Shown here piece by piece: positions 31,615-40,080 of a DNA stretch of 58,051 nt. The notes under the pieces are model-generated. The model made no database searches and had not been told where the DNA came from. It worked only from the letters and a program-made list of their open reading frames with translations. The stretch comes from Mycolicibacterium austroafricanum (GTDB taxonomy: Bacteria > Actinomycetota > Actinomycetes > Mycobacteriales > Mycobacteriaceae). Location: the NCBI RefSeq assembly GCF_902705885.1, contig NZ_CACSIP010000027.1, forward strand, positions 1 through 58,051, written 5' to 3'. A program made the translations under genes and the position numbers. Every line of letters begins with the position of its first letter. The stretch's first letter is position 1.

Positions 31615-32877
31615 GTGACCGCATCAGAGGCGGCCGATTCCCTCGGCTCGGCGCGCACGCGCTCGTCGCTCCTGATCACGGTGACCGGCCGCGATCAGCC
31701 GGGTGTCACATCAGCGCTGTTCGAGGTGCTCTCCCGGCACCGGGTTGATCTGCTCAACGTCGAACAGGTGGTCATCCGTGGCCGGCTGACGCTCGGGGTG
31801 CTGGTGGGAGGCCCAGCCGACGTCGCCGGCGGCCCTGAGCTGCCGGCGGAGGTGGAGGCCGCCATCCACGGGGTGGGCCTGGACGTCGCCATCGAACGCA
31901 GCGACGGCATCTCGGTGATGACGGAGCCGTCGACGCACACCATCGTGGTGCTGGGACGGCCCATCAGCGCCACGGCGTTCGGCGTGGTGGCCAGGGAAGC
32001 GGCGTCTCTGGGGGTGAACATCGATTTCATCCGCGGGGTGTCGGACTATCCCGTGACCGGTCTGGAGCTTCGGGTGTCGGTGCCCCCCGGTGCGTACCGC
32101 CAGTTGCAGACGGTGCTGGCCCGGGTGGCCGTCGAGGAACGCGTCGACATCGCGATCGAGGACTACAGCCTGTCGCGGCGCGCCAAGCGGCTTATCGTCT
32201 TCGATGTCGACTCCACGCTGATCCAGGGCGAGGTCATCGAGATGCTGGCCGCGCACGCCGGCGCCGAGGCCGCGGTCGCCGAGGTCACCGCCGCGGCGAT
32301 GCGTGGCGAGATCGATTTCGCCGAGTCGCTGCACCGCCGGGTCGCCACGCTGGAGGGGCTGCCCGCCGAGGTGCTCGAAGAGGTGGCCGATCAGATCGAA
32401 CTGACGCCGGGGGCCCGCACCACCCTGCGCACCCTGCGCCGGCTCGGTTATCACTGCGGCATCGTGTCCGGCGGATTCCGCCAGGTGATCGAACCGCTCG
32501 CGCACGAGTTGATGATGGACTTCGTGGCCGCCAACGAACTCGAGATCGTCGACGGCAAGCTGACCGGCCGGGTGGTCGGCAACATCGTCGACCGGCCCGG
32601 AAAGGCCAAGGCGCTGCGCGATTTCGCGCAGCAAGCCGGTGTGCCGATGGAGCAGACCGTGGCCGTCGGCGACGGCGCCAACGACATCGACATGCTGTCG
32701 GCAGCGGGCCTGGGGGTGGCGTTCAACGCGAAGCCGGCGCTGCGCGAGGTTGCCGATGCCTCCCTGAGCCACCCGTATCTCGACACGGTGCTGTTCGTCC
32801 TGGGTGTCACCCGCGGCGAGATCGAGGCGGCCGACGCCATGGACGGCGTCGTGCGCCGGGTCGACATTCCCGACTAG
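31615..32877 (+). CDS. serB2: Phosphoserine phosphatase SerB2 with ACT domains
   Basis: A 420-residue enzyme for the last step of serine synthesis. Two ACT domains lie at the N-terminus (SLLITVTGRDQPGVTSALFE and HTIVVLGRPISATAF), followed by the HAD phosphatase domain with the nucleophile motif FDVDSTLIQGE, SGGF, and GDGANDIDML. It matches M. tuberculosis SerB2 (Rv3042c, 409 aa). GTG at 31615 is the best start, 25 bp after ctaD; longer starts would overlap ctaD. The ACT domains bind amino acids and regulate the enzyme. Confidence 0.94.
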   Translation: MTASEAADSLGSARTRSSLLITVTGRDQPGVTSALFEVLSRHRVDLLNVEQVVIRGRLTLGVLVGGPADVAGGPELPAEVEAAIHGVGLDVAIERSDGISVMTEPSTHTIVVLGRPISATAFGVVAREAASLGVNIDFIRGVSDYPVTGLELRVSVPPGAYRQLQTVLARVAVEERVDIAIEDYSLSRRAKRLIVFDVDSTLIQGEVIEMLAAHAGAEAAVAEVTAAAMRGEIDFAESLHRRVATLEGLPAEVLEEVADQIELTPGARTTLRTLRRLGYHCGIVSGGFRQVIEPLAHELMMDFVAANELEIVDGKLTGRVVGNIVDRPGKAKALRDFAQQAGVPMEQTVAVGDGANDIDMLSAAGLGVAFNAKPALREVADASLSHPYLDTVLFVLGVTRGEIEAADAMDGVVRRVDIPD

Positions 32878-32886
32878 GGTCGGCAC

Positions 32887-32949
32887 CGCCGGAATTGCGT
32901 TCCGGCAGACCTCTTCTCGAACCTTCTCTGCTGGAATACCGTTCCGGCG
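32887..32949. repeat. Intergenic palindromic element, copy 2
   Basis: The left arm contains CCGGAATTGCGTTCCGG (32889-32905), itself a palindrome, and the right arm (32928-32949) shares 22 identical bases with the right arm of copy 1 near 2666-2687. The arms pair imperfectly. It sits between the convergent serB2 and MocR genes, where it could end transcription from both. Confidence 0.75.
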
Positions 32950-32960
32950 AGCGGGCGGGG

Positions 32961-34403
32961 TCAGACCACGACGGTGGCGGGTTCCGGTGCGGTGGAGCCG
33001 GTGACGCTGTGCCATGCCCGGGCCAGCAGCGCCACTGCCTCGGTGAGCTGAGCTTCGGGCAACGCATACGGGACGCGCACGAAGCGTTCCAGCGTCCCGT
33101 CGACGCCGAAGCGTGGTCCGGCAGGCAGCTCGAGGCCGATCCGAGACGCCGCCGCGGACAGCGCGGTGCTCACAGGCGCGGGCAGTCGCACCCACAGCGA
33201 CATCCCGCCGGCGCCCGGCCCCGGCTGCCAGTCGGGCAGGTGCTGCTGCAGCAGGGAGCGCAGAAACGCCCGGCGGGCCCGCAGCATCTCCCGGCGCTCC
33301 GGCAGCAGATCGTCGCGCTGCGCGAGAAGCTTTGCCGCCGCGAGTTGTTCGAGGATCGGGGTGCCCATGTCGACGGAGGGGCGCAGCGCTACCAGGGTGG
33401 CGATGGTGTTGCGCTCGGCGCGGATCCAGCCGATCCGAAGACCGCCCCAGAAGGACTTGGACATCGATCCGACCGTCAGCACCAGATCGTGTCGGCCCCT
33501 CAGCTCGGTGGCCAACGGCGGAGGAGCCGGTTCATCCAGCCAGATGTCGCTCATGGTCTCGTCGATGATGGTCCGGGTTCGGGTCTCGGAGATGATGTGC
33601 GCCAGTTGCTTTCGATCTGCGGCGGGTAGCGTGTGCCCGGTCGGGTTCTGATTGTCGGGGATGAGATAGGCCAGGTTCGGGGCCAACTGATGCACAGCGG
33701 CCTCCAACGCCTCGAGCTCCCAGCCGTGTTCGGTCATTGAGACGGGAACCGGCCGTGCACCCGCGGTGGTGATCGCCGACAGCGCACCATGGTACGTGGG
33801 TTGCTCCACGAGGACACGGTCGCCGGGTTGCAGGTATGCCGCGAGGATCAACCCGATGGCTTGCAAAGCGCCCGTGGTCACCATGACCTCGTCAGGGCCG
33901 GTCGGAAGGCCACGCTCGCAGTATCTTTCGGCGATGGCCTGGCGCAGGGCGAGGGTGCCGAGGAGTTCGTGGCCTGTGCCCTGAAGGTAGGGTGCCACGT
34001 CGTCGGCCGCTTCGGCGAAGGCCGCCATCACCGCTGCGGCCGGGGCGGAAAGCGCTGCGGCGGCCAGGCTGAGGGCCGGCGCCGAGAGGGGCGCGGTGAC
34101 CGCCGCAGTGACCGGCAGTGCGGTGGTGCTGCGCGCGCCGCGGCGGGCGTTGAGGTAGCCGTCCTCGCGCAGCTGGGTGTAGGCAGCGGTCACCGTGGTC
34201 CGGGAGACACGCAGCGCCTCGGCCAGCACCCGCTCGCTGGGCAGCCGCGCCCCCACTGGAAGCCTGCCGTCGACGATCAACAGCCGGATGGCGTCGGCCA
34301 GACCGTGATAGGCCGGTCCGCTGCGAGTGGACGTCCGCCAGTTGCCCAGCTCTCGAGCCAAGAGATCCACATCGAGCGAACGTGCCGTCATCACCGTAGT
34401 CAT
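32961..34403 (-). CDS. MocR-type GntR/aminotransferase regulator
   Basis: A 480-residue fusion. Residues 28-95 form a GntR winged helix (GARLPSERVLAEALRVSRTT). Residues 110-465 form a fold-type-I aminotransferase with the PLP lysine in VGSMSKSFWGG, the PDNQNPTGH motif and the RIGWIRA arginine segment. MocR proteins use PLP as effector, as in PdxR, or an amino compound. No vitamin B6 gene is adjacent. In the divergent gap, TATTG repeats and TGGCAAGCCA (34437-34446) are possible binding sites. It converges on serB2. Confidence 0.9.
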   Translation of the reverse strand: MTTVMTARSLDVDLLARELGNWRTSTRSGPAYHGLADAIRLLIVDGRLPVGARLPSERVLAEALRVSRTTVTAAYTQLREDGYLNARRGARSTTALPVTAAVTAPLSAPALSLAAAALSAPAAAVMAAFAEAADDVAPYLQGTGHELLGTLALRQAIAERYCERGLPTGPDEVMVTTGALQAIGLILAAYLQPGDRVLVEQPTYHGALSAITTAGARPVPVSMTEHGWELEALEAAVHQLAPNLAYLIPDNQNPTGHTLPAADRKQLAHIISETRTRTIIDETMSDIWLDEPAPPPLATELRGRHDLVLTVGSMSKSFWGGLRIGWIRAERNTIATLVALRPSVDMGTPILEQLAAAKLLAQRDDLLPERREMLRARRAFLRSLLQQHLPDWQPGPGAGGMSLWVRLPAPVSTALSAAASRIGLELPAGPRFGVDGTLERFVRVPYALPEAQLTEAVALLARAWHSVTGSTAPEPATVVV

Positions 34404-34465
34404 TGAGGCCAGTATTGGTGAAGTGGATATTGTTTGGCAAGCCAGTGGTCGGAAAAATGCCCGTC

Positions 34466-34651
34466 ATGACGACAAACTGGTTATCGATCTGGGCGGCTCG
34501 GCTGGGGAAGCTCAAGCACCGGCTGGTCTTCGCCGCGATGCGTCCCTCGGGTTATGTCGAGTCGTGGGACCGCTGGGATGTGACCTCCGACCGGCGTCGC
34601 GAGCTCAACGACCTCGACGCCATGCGGGCACGGTTCCCGGATCACGCCTGA
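34466..34651 (+). CDS. Small hypothetical protein (61 aa)
   Basis: MTTNWLSIWAARLGKLKHRL is followed by a mixed segment with YVESWDRWDVTSDRRRELNDL and ends RARFPDHA. The high Trp/Arg content and GC-rich codons suggest a real gene. ATG codons at 34457 and 34466 are both possible. I do not recognise the family. It is divergent from the MocR gene and may be its target. Confidence 0.55.
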   Translation: MTTNWLSIWAARLGKLKHRLVFAAMRPSGYVESWDRWDVTSDRRRELNDLDAMRARFPDHA

Positions 34652-34660
34652 CCGCCTCGT

Positions 34661-34715
34661 GGTGACTTCGGCGTGGTCGGTCGCGGTGAGCGTGACGGAT
34701 CACGCCGAAGTCACC
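34661..34715. repeat. 15-bp perfect inverted repeat
   Basis: GGTGACTTCGGCGTG (34661-34675) and CACGCCGAAGTCACC (34701-34715) flank a 25-nt loop after the small ORF. It may be a terminator or a dispersed mycobacterial palindrome. Confidence 0.8.
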
Positions 34716-34719
34716 TGAC

Positions 34720-34725
34720 TACGAT
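34720..34725 (+). promoter_or_regulatory. -10 box TACGAT, leaderless ABC gene
   Basis: TACGAT ends 6 nt before the GTG at 34732; no ribosome binding site is present. Confidence 0.5.
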
Positions 34726-34731
34726 GGGCGG

Positions 34732-35586
34732 GTGCCAGTCGACAGGTCTGACGAAGAGGAAGCAACCGCCGATCCCGACCTGCTGATCGACTTCGCCAAC
34801 GTCACGTTGCGCCGTGACGGGCGGACCCTCGTCGGTCCGGTCACCTGGTCGGTCGAGCTCGACGAGCGGTGGGTGGTGATCGGGCCCAACGGGGCGGGAA
34901 AGACCTCGTTGTTGCGAATCGCCGCGGCGATGGAACATCCGTCCTCGGGCACCGCGTACGTGCTCGGGGAGAAGCTGGGCAGGGTCGACATGGCCGAACT
35001 GCGGGCACGGGTCGGGCTGAGTAGTTCGGCACTGTCACAGCGGGTGCCCGACGACGAGGTGGTGCGGGATCTGGTGGTCTCGGCGGGCTACGCCGTGCTC
35101 GGCCGGTGGCGTGAGCAGTACGACGAGATCGACTACCACCAGGCGCTCGACATGCTGGAAAGTGTCGGCGCGGAGCATCTCGCCGAGCGTAGCTACGGCA
35201 CCCTGTCCGAAGGCGAGCGCAAGCGGGTGCTGATCGCGCGGTCGCTGATGACCGACCCTGAACTGCTGCTGCTCGACGAGCCCGCGGCCGGACTGGACCT
35301 CGGCGGCCGTGAGGAACTCGTCGCCCGGCTCGGCGACCTGGCCGTCGACGCGGACTCCCCGGCGATGGTGCTGGTCACCCACCACGTGGAGGAGATCCCG
35401 CAGGGCTTCTCCCACTGCCTGATCCTCTCCGAAGGCGGCGTGGTGGACTCCGGTCTGCTGACCGAGGTGCTGACTGCGGAGAACCTCTCGACCGCTTTCG
35501 GGCAGTCCATCGCGCTCGACGTCATCGACGGGCGCTACTTCGCACGTCGGGCACGAAGCCGCGCCGCGCACAGGAGGCGGAAATGA
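34732..35586 (+). CDS. ABC transporter ATPase (Rv3041c-like)
   Basis: A 284-residue ATPase. Walker A is GPNGAGKT (51-58), the signature LSEGERKRVLIARSL begins at 158, and Walker B is LLLLDEP (178-184) with the H-loop in VTHH. It resembles the YlmA/ModF-type group encoded without a membrane partner; no permease is nearby. It overlaps the Nudix gene by 4 bp. The cargo is unknown. Confidence 0.92.
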   Translation: MPVDRSDEEEATADPDLLIDFANVTLRRDGRTLVGPVTWSVELDERWVVIGPNGAGKTSLLRIAAAMEHPSSGTAYVLGEKLGRVDMAELRARVGLSSSALSQRVPDDEVVRDLVVSAGYAVLGRWREQYDEIDYHQALDMLESVGAEHLAERSYGTLSEGERKRVLIARSLMTDPELLLLDEPAAGLDLGGREELVARLGDLAVDADSPAMVLVTHHVEEIPQGFSHCLILSEGGVVDSGLLTEVLTAENLSTAFGQSIALDVIDGRYFARRARSRAAHRRRK

Positions 35587-36440
35587 CAGACTCGCCGGCT
35601 GCCCCCGCGGCGCCGTTGACGCCGAGGCCCGCCGCGACGGTGATGCTCATCCGGGACCTTCCCCGGGACCAGCGAGGTCTCGAGATATTTCTGATGCGCA
35701 GGCACTCCGCCATGGATTTTGTGGCCGGGGTGATGGTGTTCCCGGGCGGCGGTGTCGACGACCGCGACCGCAATGCCGACGTCGCCTGGCACGGCCCCGA
35801 CCGGCAGTGGTGGGCCGACCGGTTCGGGGTGAGCGTCGAGCTTGCCGAGGCGCTGGTGTGCGCCGCGGCGCGGGAGACGTTCGAGGAGTGCGGCGTGCTG
35901 TTCGCCGGAGCCGCCGATGACCCGGACCTGCTCGTCGACGACGCGTCGGTGTATCGCGAGCAACGCGCGGCACTGGAGAACAAGAGCCTGTCGTTCGGTG
36001 AGTTCCTGCGTTCCGAGAAGCTGATGCTGCGCGCCGATCTGTTGCGGCCCTGGGCCAATTGGGTGACGCCGAAGGAGGAACGCACCCGGCGCTACGACAC
36101 GTATTTCTTCGTCGGGGCGATCCCCGAGGGGCAGCGTGCCGACGGCGACAACACCGAGACCGACAAGGCCGACTGGGTGACCCCGCAGGCGGCGCTCGAC
36201 GACTTCGCCGACGGGCGCAGCTTTCTGCTGCCGCCGACGTGGACCCAGCTCGACGCCCTCGACGGTCGATCGGTGGCCGAGGTGCTCGCCGTGGAGCGAC
36301 AGATCGTGGCTGTCGAACCGCACCTGTCCGCTGCGAAGGGCGGCAACTGGGAGATCGAGTTCTTCAACAGCGACCGCTACAACGAAGCGCGCAACCGGCG
36401 CTCTCCCCAGGGGTACACCGACGGGGCGCCGCTCGCGTGA
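35583..36440 (+). CDS. Nudix hydrolase-like protein (Rv3040c-like)
   Basis: A 285-residue Nudix-fold protein. The Nudix box is split: FPGGGVDD and RETFEECGVLF are separated by a long insertion, as in the NUDT19/RppH-like acyl-CoA group. The C-terminal half is helical. Its ATG overlaps the ABC stop and its stop overlaps the echA17 GTG, so the three genes are translationally coupled. A CoA-diphosphatase activity would suit the neighbouring enoyl-CoA hydratase; this is an inference. Confidence 0.87.
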   Translation: MTDSPAAPAAPLTPRPAATVMLIRDLPRDQRGLEIFLMRRHSAMDFVAGVMVFPGGGVDDRDRNADVAWHGPDRQWWADRFGVSVELAEALVCAAARETFEECGVLFAGAADDPDLLVDDASVYREQRAALENKSLSFGEFLRSEKLMLRADLLRPWANWVTPKEERTRRYDTYFFVGAIPEGQRADGDNTETDKADWVTPQAALDDFADGRSFLLPPTWTQLDALDGRSVAEVLAVERQIVAVEPHLSAAKGGNWEIEFFNSDRYNEARNRRSPQGYTDGAPLA

Positions 36441-37114
36441 CCGAGTTCGTCAGCGTGGTGCTCTCCGAGCCGGACGAGCGCTCGATCACCGAGGGCGCGG
36501 AGCCGGCGCGGATCGCGACGCTGCTGTTGTCGCGGCCGCCCACCAACGCACTGACCCGTCAGGTCTGCCGCGAACTCGCAGAGGCGGCCGAGCAGGTCGG
36601 GCGGCTCGATGAGGTGTGCGCGGTCATCGTGTTCGGTGGTCACGAGATCTTCTCGGCCGGCGCTGACGTGCCCGAGCTGCAGACCCTGGACGCCGCCGAG
36701 GCCGAGGAGGCGGTGCGGGTGTGTCAGCGCGCGGTCGACGCGCTTGCCGCGGTGCCGAAACCCACCGTCGCCGCCATCACCGGGTATGCGCTCGGCGCCG
36801 GCCTCACGCTGGCGCTGGCGGCGGATTGGCGGGTCAGCGGTGACAACGTGAAGTTCGGGGCGACGGAGATCCTGGCCGGGCTGGTGCCCGCCGGCGGGGG
36901 TGCGGCCCGCCTGGCGGGTGCAGTCGGGGACAGCAAGGCCAAGGACATGGTCTTCAGTGGGCGTTTCGTGGACGCGCGCGAGGCGCTGGAGTTGGGGCTG
37001 ATCGACCAGATGGTGGCACCGGACGGGGTGTACGACGCCGCCACCACGTGGGCGAGCCGGTTTCTGGACTATCCGCCGGCGGCGCTGGGGGCGGCGAAGG
37101 CGTCGTTCGGGTAG
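36437..37114 (+). CDS. echA17: Enoyl-CoA hydratase EchA17-like, C-terminally shortened
   Basis: A 225-residue crotonase-fold protein resembling M. tuberculosis EchA17 (Rv3039c, about 254 aa). The oxyanion-hole segments FSAGADVPEL and GYALGAGLTLALAADWR are intact. One of the two catalytic glutamates of rat hydratase is Thr here (AGLTLA), as I recall for EchA17, while the other is kept in ATEILAG. The protein ends AAKASFG, losing about 30-40 residues of the C-terminal helices that help trimer formation. The next gene starts 26 bp later. GTG at 36437 overlaps the Nudix stop. Confidence 0.85.
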   Translation: MTEFVSVVLSEPDERSITEGAEPARIATLLLSRPPTNALTRQVCRELAEAAEQVGRLDEVCAVIVFGGHEIFSAGADVPELQTLDAAEAEEAVRVCQRAVDALAAVPKPTVAAITGYALGAGLTLALAADWRVSGDNVKFGATEILAGLVPAGGGAARLAGAVGDSKAKDMVFSGRFVDAREALELGLIDQMVAPDGVYDAATTWASRFLDYPPAALGAAKASFG

Positions 37115-37127
37115 CAGATGCGCACGT

Positions 37128-37133
37128 TAGGCT
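37128..37133 (+). promoter_or_regulatory. -10 box TAGGCT, leaderless methyltransferase
   Basis: TAGGCT ends 7 nt before the ATG at 37141. Confidence 0.45.
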
Positions 37134-37140
37134 GCCCTGC

Positions 37141-38139
37141 ATGACGGAAACGAAGGAAACCGGCGCCTACCCCGAGGTCGCCCTGCCGGCTCCGACGCCG
37201 CACGCGACCGAGGAGCAGGTCGAGGCTGCCCGGCACGACACCAAGCTCGCCCAGGTGCTCTATCACGACTGGGAAGCCGAGAGCTACGACGAGAAGTGGT
37301 CGATCTCCTACGACCAGCGATGCATCGACTACGCCCGCGGCCGCTTCGATGCCATCGTGCCCGACGAGGTGCAGCGCGAGTTGCCCTACGACCGCGCCCT
37401 GGAGCTGGGATGCGGCACCGGGTTCTTCCTGCTCAACCTGGTCCAGGCCGGGGTCGCGCGACGCGGATCGGTCACCGACCTGTCCCCGGGCATGGTGAAG
37501 GTGGCCACCCGCAACGGTCAGTCGCTCGGGCTGGACATCGACGGTCGAGTCGCCGACGCCGAGGGCATCCCGTACGACGACAACACCTTCGACCTGGTGG
37601 TCGGGCACGCGGTGCTGCATCACATCCCCGACGTCGAGTTGTCGTTGCGCGAGGTGGTCCGGGTCCTCAAGCCCGGTGGCAGGTTCGTCTTCGCCGGTGA
37701 GCCGACCACCGTCGGCAATGGCTACGCCCGCCGGCTGGCTGATCTGACATGGAAGTCCACCGTGGCGGCGATGAAGCTGCCGGGGTTGGGCAGCTGGCGT
37801 CGTCCGCAGGCCGAACTCGACGAGAACTCGCGCGCCGCCGCGCTGGAGTGGATCGTCGACCTGCACACCTTCGACCCCGCCGATCTCGAGTCGATGGCGC
37901 GCTCGGCCGGTGCTGTGCGGGTGGAGACCGCGAGCGAAGAGTTCACCGCCGCGATGCTGGGCTGGCCCGTCCGGACGTTCGAGTCCACGGTGCCGCCGGG
38001 CAAGTTGGGCTGGGGCTGGGCGAAGTTCGCGTTCGGCAGCTGGACCACCCTGTCCTGGGTGGACGCCAACCTGTTGCGCCGGGTCGTCCCGAAGGGGTGG
38101 TTTTACAACGTCATGGTGACGGGGGTCAAGCCGTCGTAG
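37141..38139 (+). CDS. Class I SAM-dependent methyltransferase (Rv3038c-like)
   Basis: A 332-residue methyltransferase. The SAM loop is ALELGCGTGFFL, followed by VTDLSPGM, the acidic ADAEGIPYDDNTFD and VLHHIPD motifs; a C-terminal extension contains several aromatic residues (GWGWAKFAFGSW) that may touch a lipid. It matches the order of M. tuberculosis Rv3038c. The substrate is unknown. It overlaps the next frame if the GTG at 38097 is used. Confidence 0.9.
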   Translation: MTETKETGAYPEVALPAPTPHATEEQVEAARHDTKLAQVLYHDWEAESYDEKWSISYDQRCIDYARGRFDAIVPDEVQRELPYDRALELGCGTGFFLLNLVQAGVARRGSVTDLSPGMVKVATRNGQSLGLDIDGRVADAEGIPYDDNTFDLVVGHAVLHHIPDVELSLREVVRVLKPGGRFVFAGEPTTVGNGYARRLADLTWKSTVAAMKLPGLGSWRRPQAELDENSRAAALEWIVDLHTFDPADLESMARSAGAVRVETASEEFTAAMLGWPVRTFESTVPPGKLGWGWAKFAFGSWTTLSWVDANLLRRVVPKGWFYNVMVTGVKPS

Positions 38140-39317
38140 CGTTCGGCCTCGACGATGTGCGCTATCTGGGCAGCTATGCCGGGAAGCTGGCACTCGCCGA
38201 GGTCGCCGGCCATCGCCTCGAAGGCCGGAGTCTGATCGCCGATATCGATTCGGCGCGAACGCGATTCGGTGACCGGGCAGCCGTCCTGGTGGAGACGGTG
38301 ATGCTGCGGCGCAAGGCCGCGGCGAAGTTCACCGACACAGCGAAGTTCGCCGACACCTCGGACTGGTTGTTCACCGACGAAGCGCTTCAGCAGGCGACGG
38401 CCGGTCCGGTCGCCGAGCACCGGGCGCGACGGCTGGCCGGCGCCACGGTGCACGACGCCACCTGTTCGATCGGCACCGAGCTTGCGGCGCTTCAGCATTC
38501 GGCAGGTTTCGTGCTGGGCAGCGACATCGACCCGGTGCGCCTGGCGATGGCCCGGCAGAATGTCGCAGGCGTACCGCTGTGCCGTGCGGATGCGCTGCGG
38601 CCGGTGACCGCCGACGCGGTCGTCGTCGTCGACCCCGCACGGCGCAGCGGGTCGAGGCGGCGGTTCGACCCCCGCGCATACCTGCCGCCGCTGGACCGGC
38701 TTCTGGACGTGCTTGGCGAGCGGGAGTACGTCGTGAAGTGTGCTCCCGGAGTCGATTTCGCAGCCCTTCGGCAGCTCGGGTTTGACGGGGAGGTGGAGGT
38801 GACCTCGCTTGCGGGCAGTGTGCGCGAAGCGTGCTTGTGGTCTCCCGGTCTCGCCGACGCCGGGGTGGGCCGCCGGGCGACCCTGCTCGACAGCAAAGAG
38901 GAGATCACCGACGCGCTGCCCGACGACTGCCCGGTGGCCCCGGTCGGCCGTTGGATCGTCGACCCCAACGGTGCGGTGGTGCGCGCCGGACTGGTGCGCC
39001 ACTACGCCGTTCGGCACGGTCTGTGGCAGCTCGATCCGGACATCGCCTATCTGTCGGGAGACACCCTGCCCGACGGGGTGCGCGGCTTCGAGGTGCTGGA
39101 GCAGTTGGCGTTCAGCGAAAGACACCTGCGGGGGGCGCTGTCGGTTCGAGGCGTGGGCGCGGTGGAGATCCTGGTCCGCGGTGTCGACGTCGACCCCGAT
39201 GCGCTGCGGTCACGGCTTCGACTGCGTGGTTCGGCCCAGCTGTCCGTCGTCGTGACCCGGCTCGGGTCCGGGGCGGCAAGCCGGGCAACGGCATTCATAT
39301 GTCGTCCGTCACGCTGA
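38097..39317 (+). CDS. THUMP-like class I methyltransferase family protein (Rv3037c-like)
   Basis: About 406 residues. The methyltransferase core includes VHDATCSIGTELAALQHSA, GSDIDPVRLAMARQN and VVVVDPARRSGSRRRFDP, which recalls the DPPR-type motif of RNA or ribosome-associated enzymes. The C-terminal third resembles the THUMP-like domain of this family. The start is uncertain: GTG at 38097 overlaps the previous gene by 43 bp and gives a natural approach to GLDDVRYL; GTG at 38157 is too close to the fold. The substrate is unknown. Confidence 0.78.
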   Translation: MVLQRHGDGGQAVVAFGLDDVRYLGSYAGKLALAEVAGHRLEGRSLIADIDSARTRFGDRAAVLVETVMLRRKAAAKFTDTAKFADTSDWLFTDEALQQATAGPVAEHRARRLAGATVHDATCSIGTELAALQHSAGFVLGSDIDPVRLAMARQNVAGVPLCRADALRPVTADAVVVVDPARRSGSRRRFDPRAYLPPLDRLLDVLGEREYVVKCAPGVDFAALRQLGFDGEVEVTSLAGSVREACLWSPGLADAGVGRRATLLDSKEEITDALPDDCPVAPVGRWIVDPNGAVVRAGLVRHYAVRHGLWQLDPDIAYLSGDTLPDGVRGFEVLEQLAFSERHLRGALSVRGVGAVEILVRGVDVDPDALRSRLRLRGSAQLSVVVTRLGSGAASRATAFICRPSR

Positions 39318-39381
39318 TCGGCCACGTACCCTGGCTTCAACAGCGCCGTGGTCCGAGTCGGCGCCGATGATGAGGACGACG

Positions 39382-40071
39382 ATGCGAATTCTCGCCGCTG
39401 CACTGTTGGCTGCCGGTGTCGTGGCGGGCTGGGCTGCCGCCCCGGCGGTGGCGGCCCAGACTGCCTGCGCGGACCTGGGCGGCACGGTCGATGAAGAGCA
39501 GGTCTGCCACGTGTTCGCGGAGAACTCCACGTACCGGTTGGACTTCACCTTTCCCGCCGACTACCCGGACCAGCAGGCCCTGACGGCCTATCTGACGCAG
39601 ACCCGAGACGGATTCGTCAACGTCTCGGAGATGCCCGGGTCGTGGAACCTGCCCTATGTCCTCGACGGCAACGGTCGGGCCTACCGGTCCGGACCCGAGG
39701 ACGCCGGAACCCGCAGCGTGGTCTTCGAGGTGTACGAGAACGTCGGCGGTGCGCGTCCGCAGACCTGGTACAAGTCGTTCAACTGGGACGTCGAGGCGGA
39801 GGCCCCGATCACCTTCGACACCCTGTTCAAACCGGACGCCCGGCCGTTGGACGTGATCTTCCCGATCGTGCAGTCCACGGTGGCTCGGCAGATCGGCGTG
39901 GACGCGCCGATCTCACCGGCTGACGGACTCGACCCGGCCAAGTACCAGGAGTTCGCGATCACCGACGACTCGGTGATCTTCTTCTTCGGCCAGGGCGAGA
40001 TGATGCCCGGCGCCGGTGGCGCGCTGCAGGCGGCGGTGCCGCGCAGCGCGATCGCACCGATGCTGGCCTGA
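39382..40071 (+). CDS. Secreted protein TB22.2-like (DUF3298/RsiV type)
   Basis: A 229-residue exported protein. The signal peptide MRILAAALLAAGVVAGWAAA precedes an AxA cleavage site. The mature part resembles M. tuberculosis TB22.2 (Rv3036c) with FPADYPDQQALTAYLTQTRDGF, TWYKSFNWDV, PITFDTLF and ITDDSVIFFFGQGE. The RsiV-related fold binds sugars or lysozyme in other bacteria. ATG at 39382 is preferred over 39367 because GAGGACG is spaced well before it and the signal begins correctly. Confidence 0.9.
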   Translation: MRILAAALLAAGVVAGWAAAPAVAAQTACADLGGTVDEEQVCHVFAENSTYRLDFTFPADYPDQQALTAYLTQTRDGFVNVSEMPGSWNLPYVLDGNGRAYRSGPEDAGTRSVVFEVYENVGGARPQTWYKSFNWDVEAEAPITFDTLFKPDARPLDVIFPIVQSTVARQIGVDAPISPADGLDPAKYQEFAITDDSVIFFFGQGEMMPGAGGALQAAVPRSAIAPMLA

Positions 40072-40080
40072 GCGGACCCG

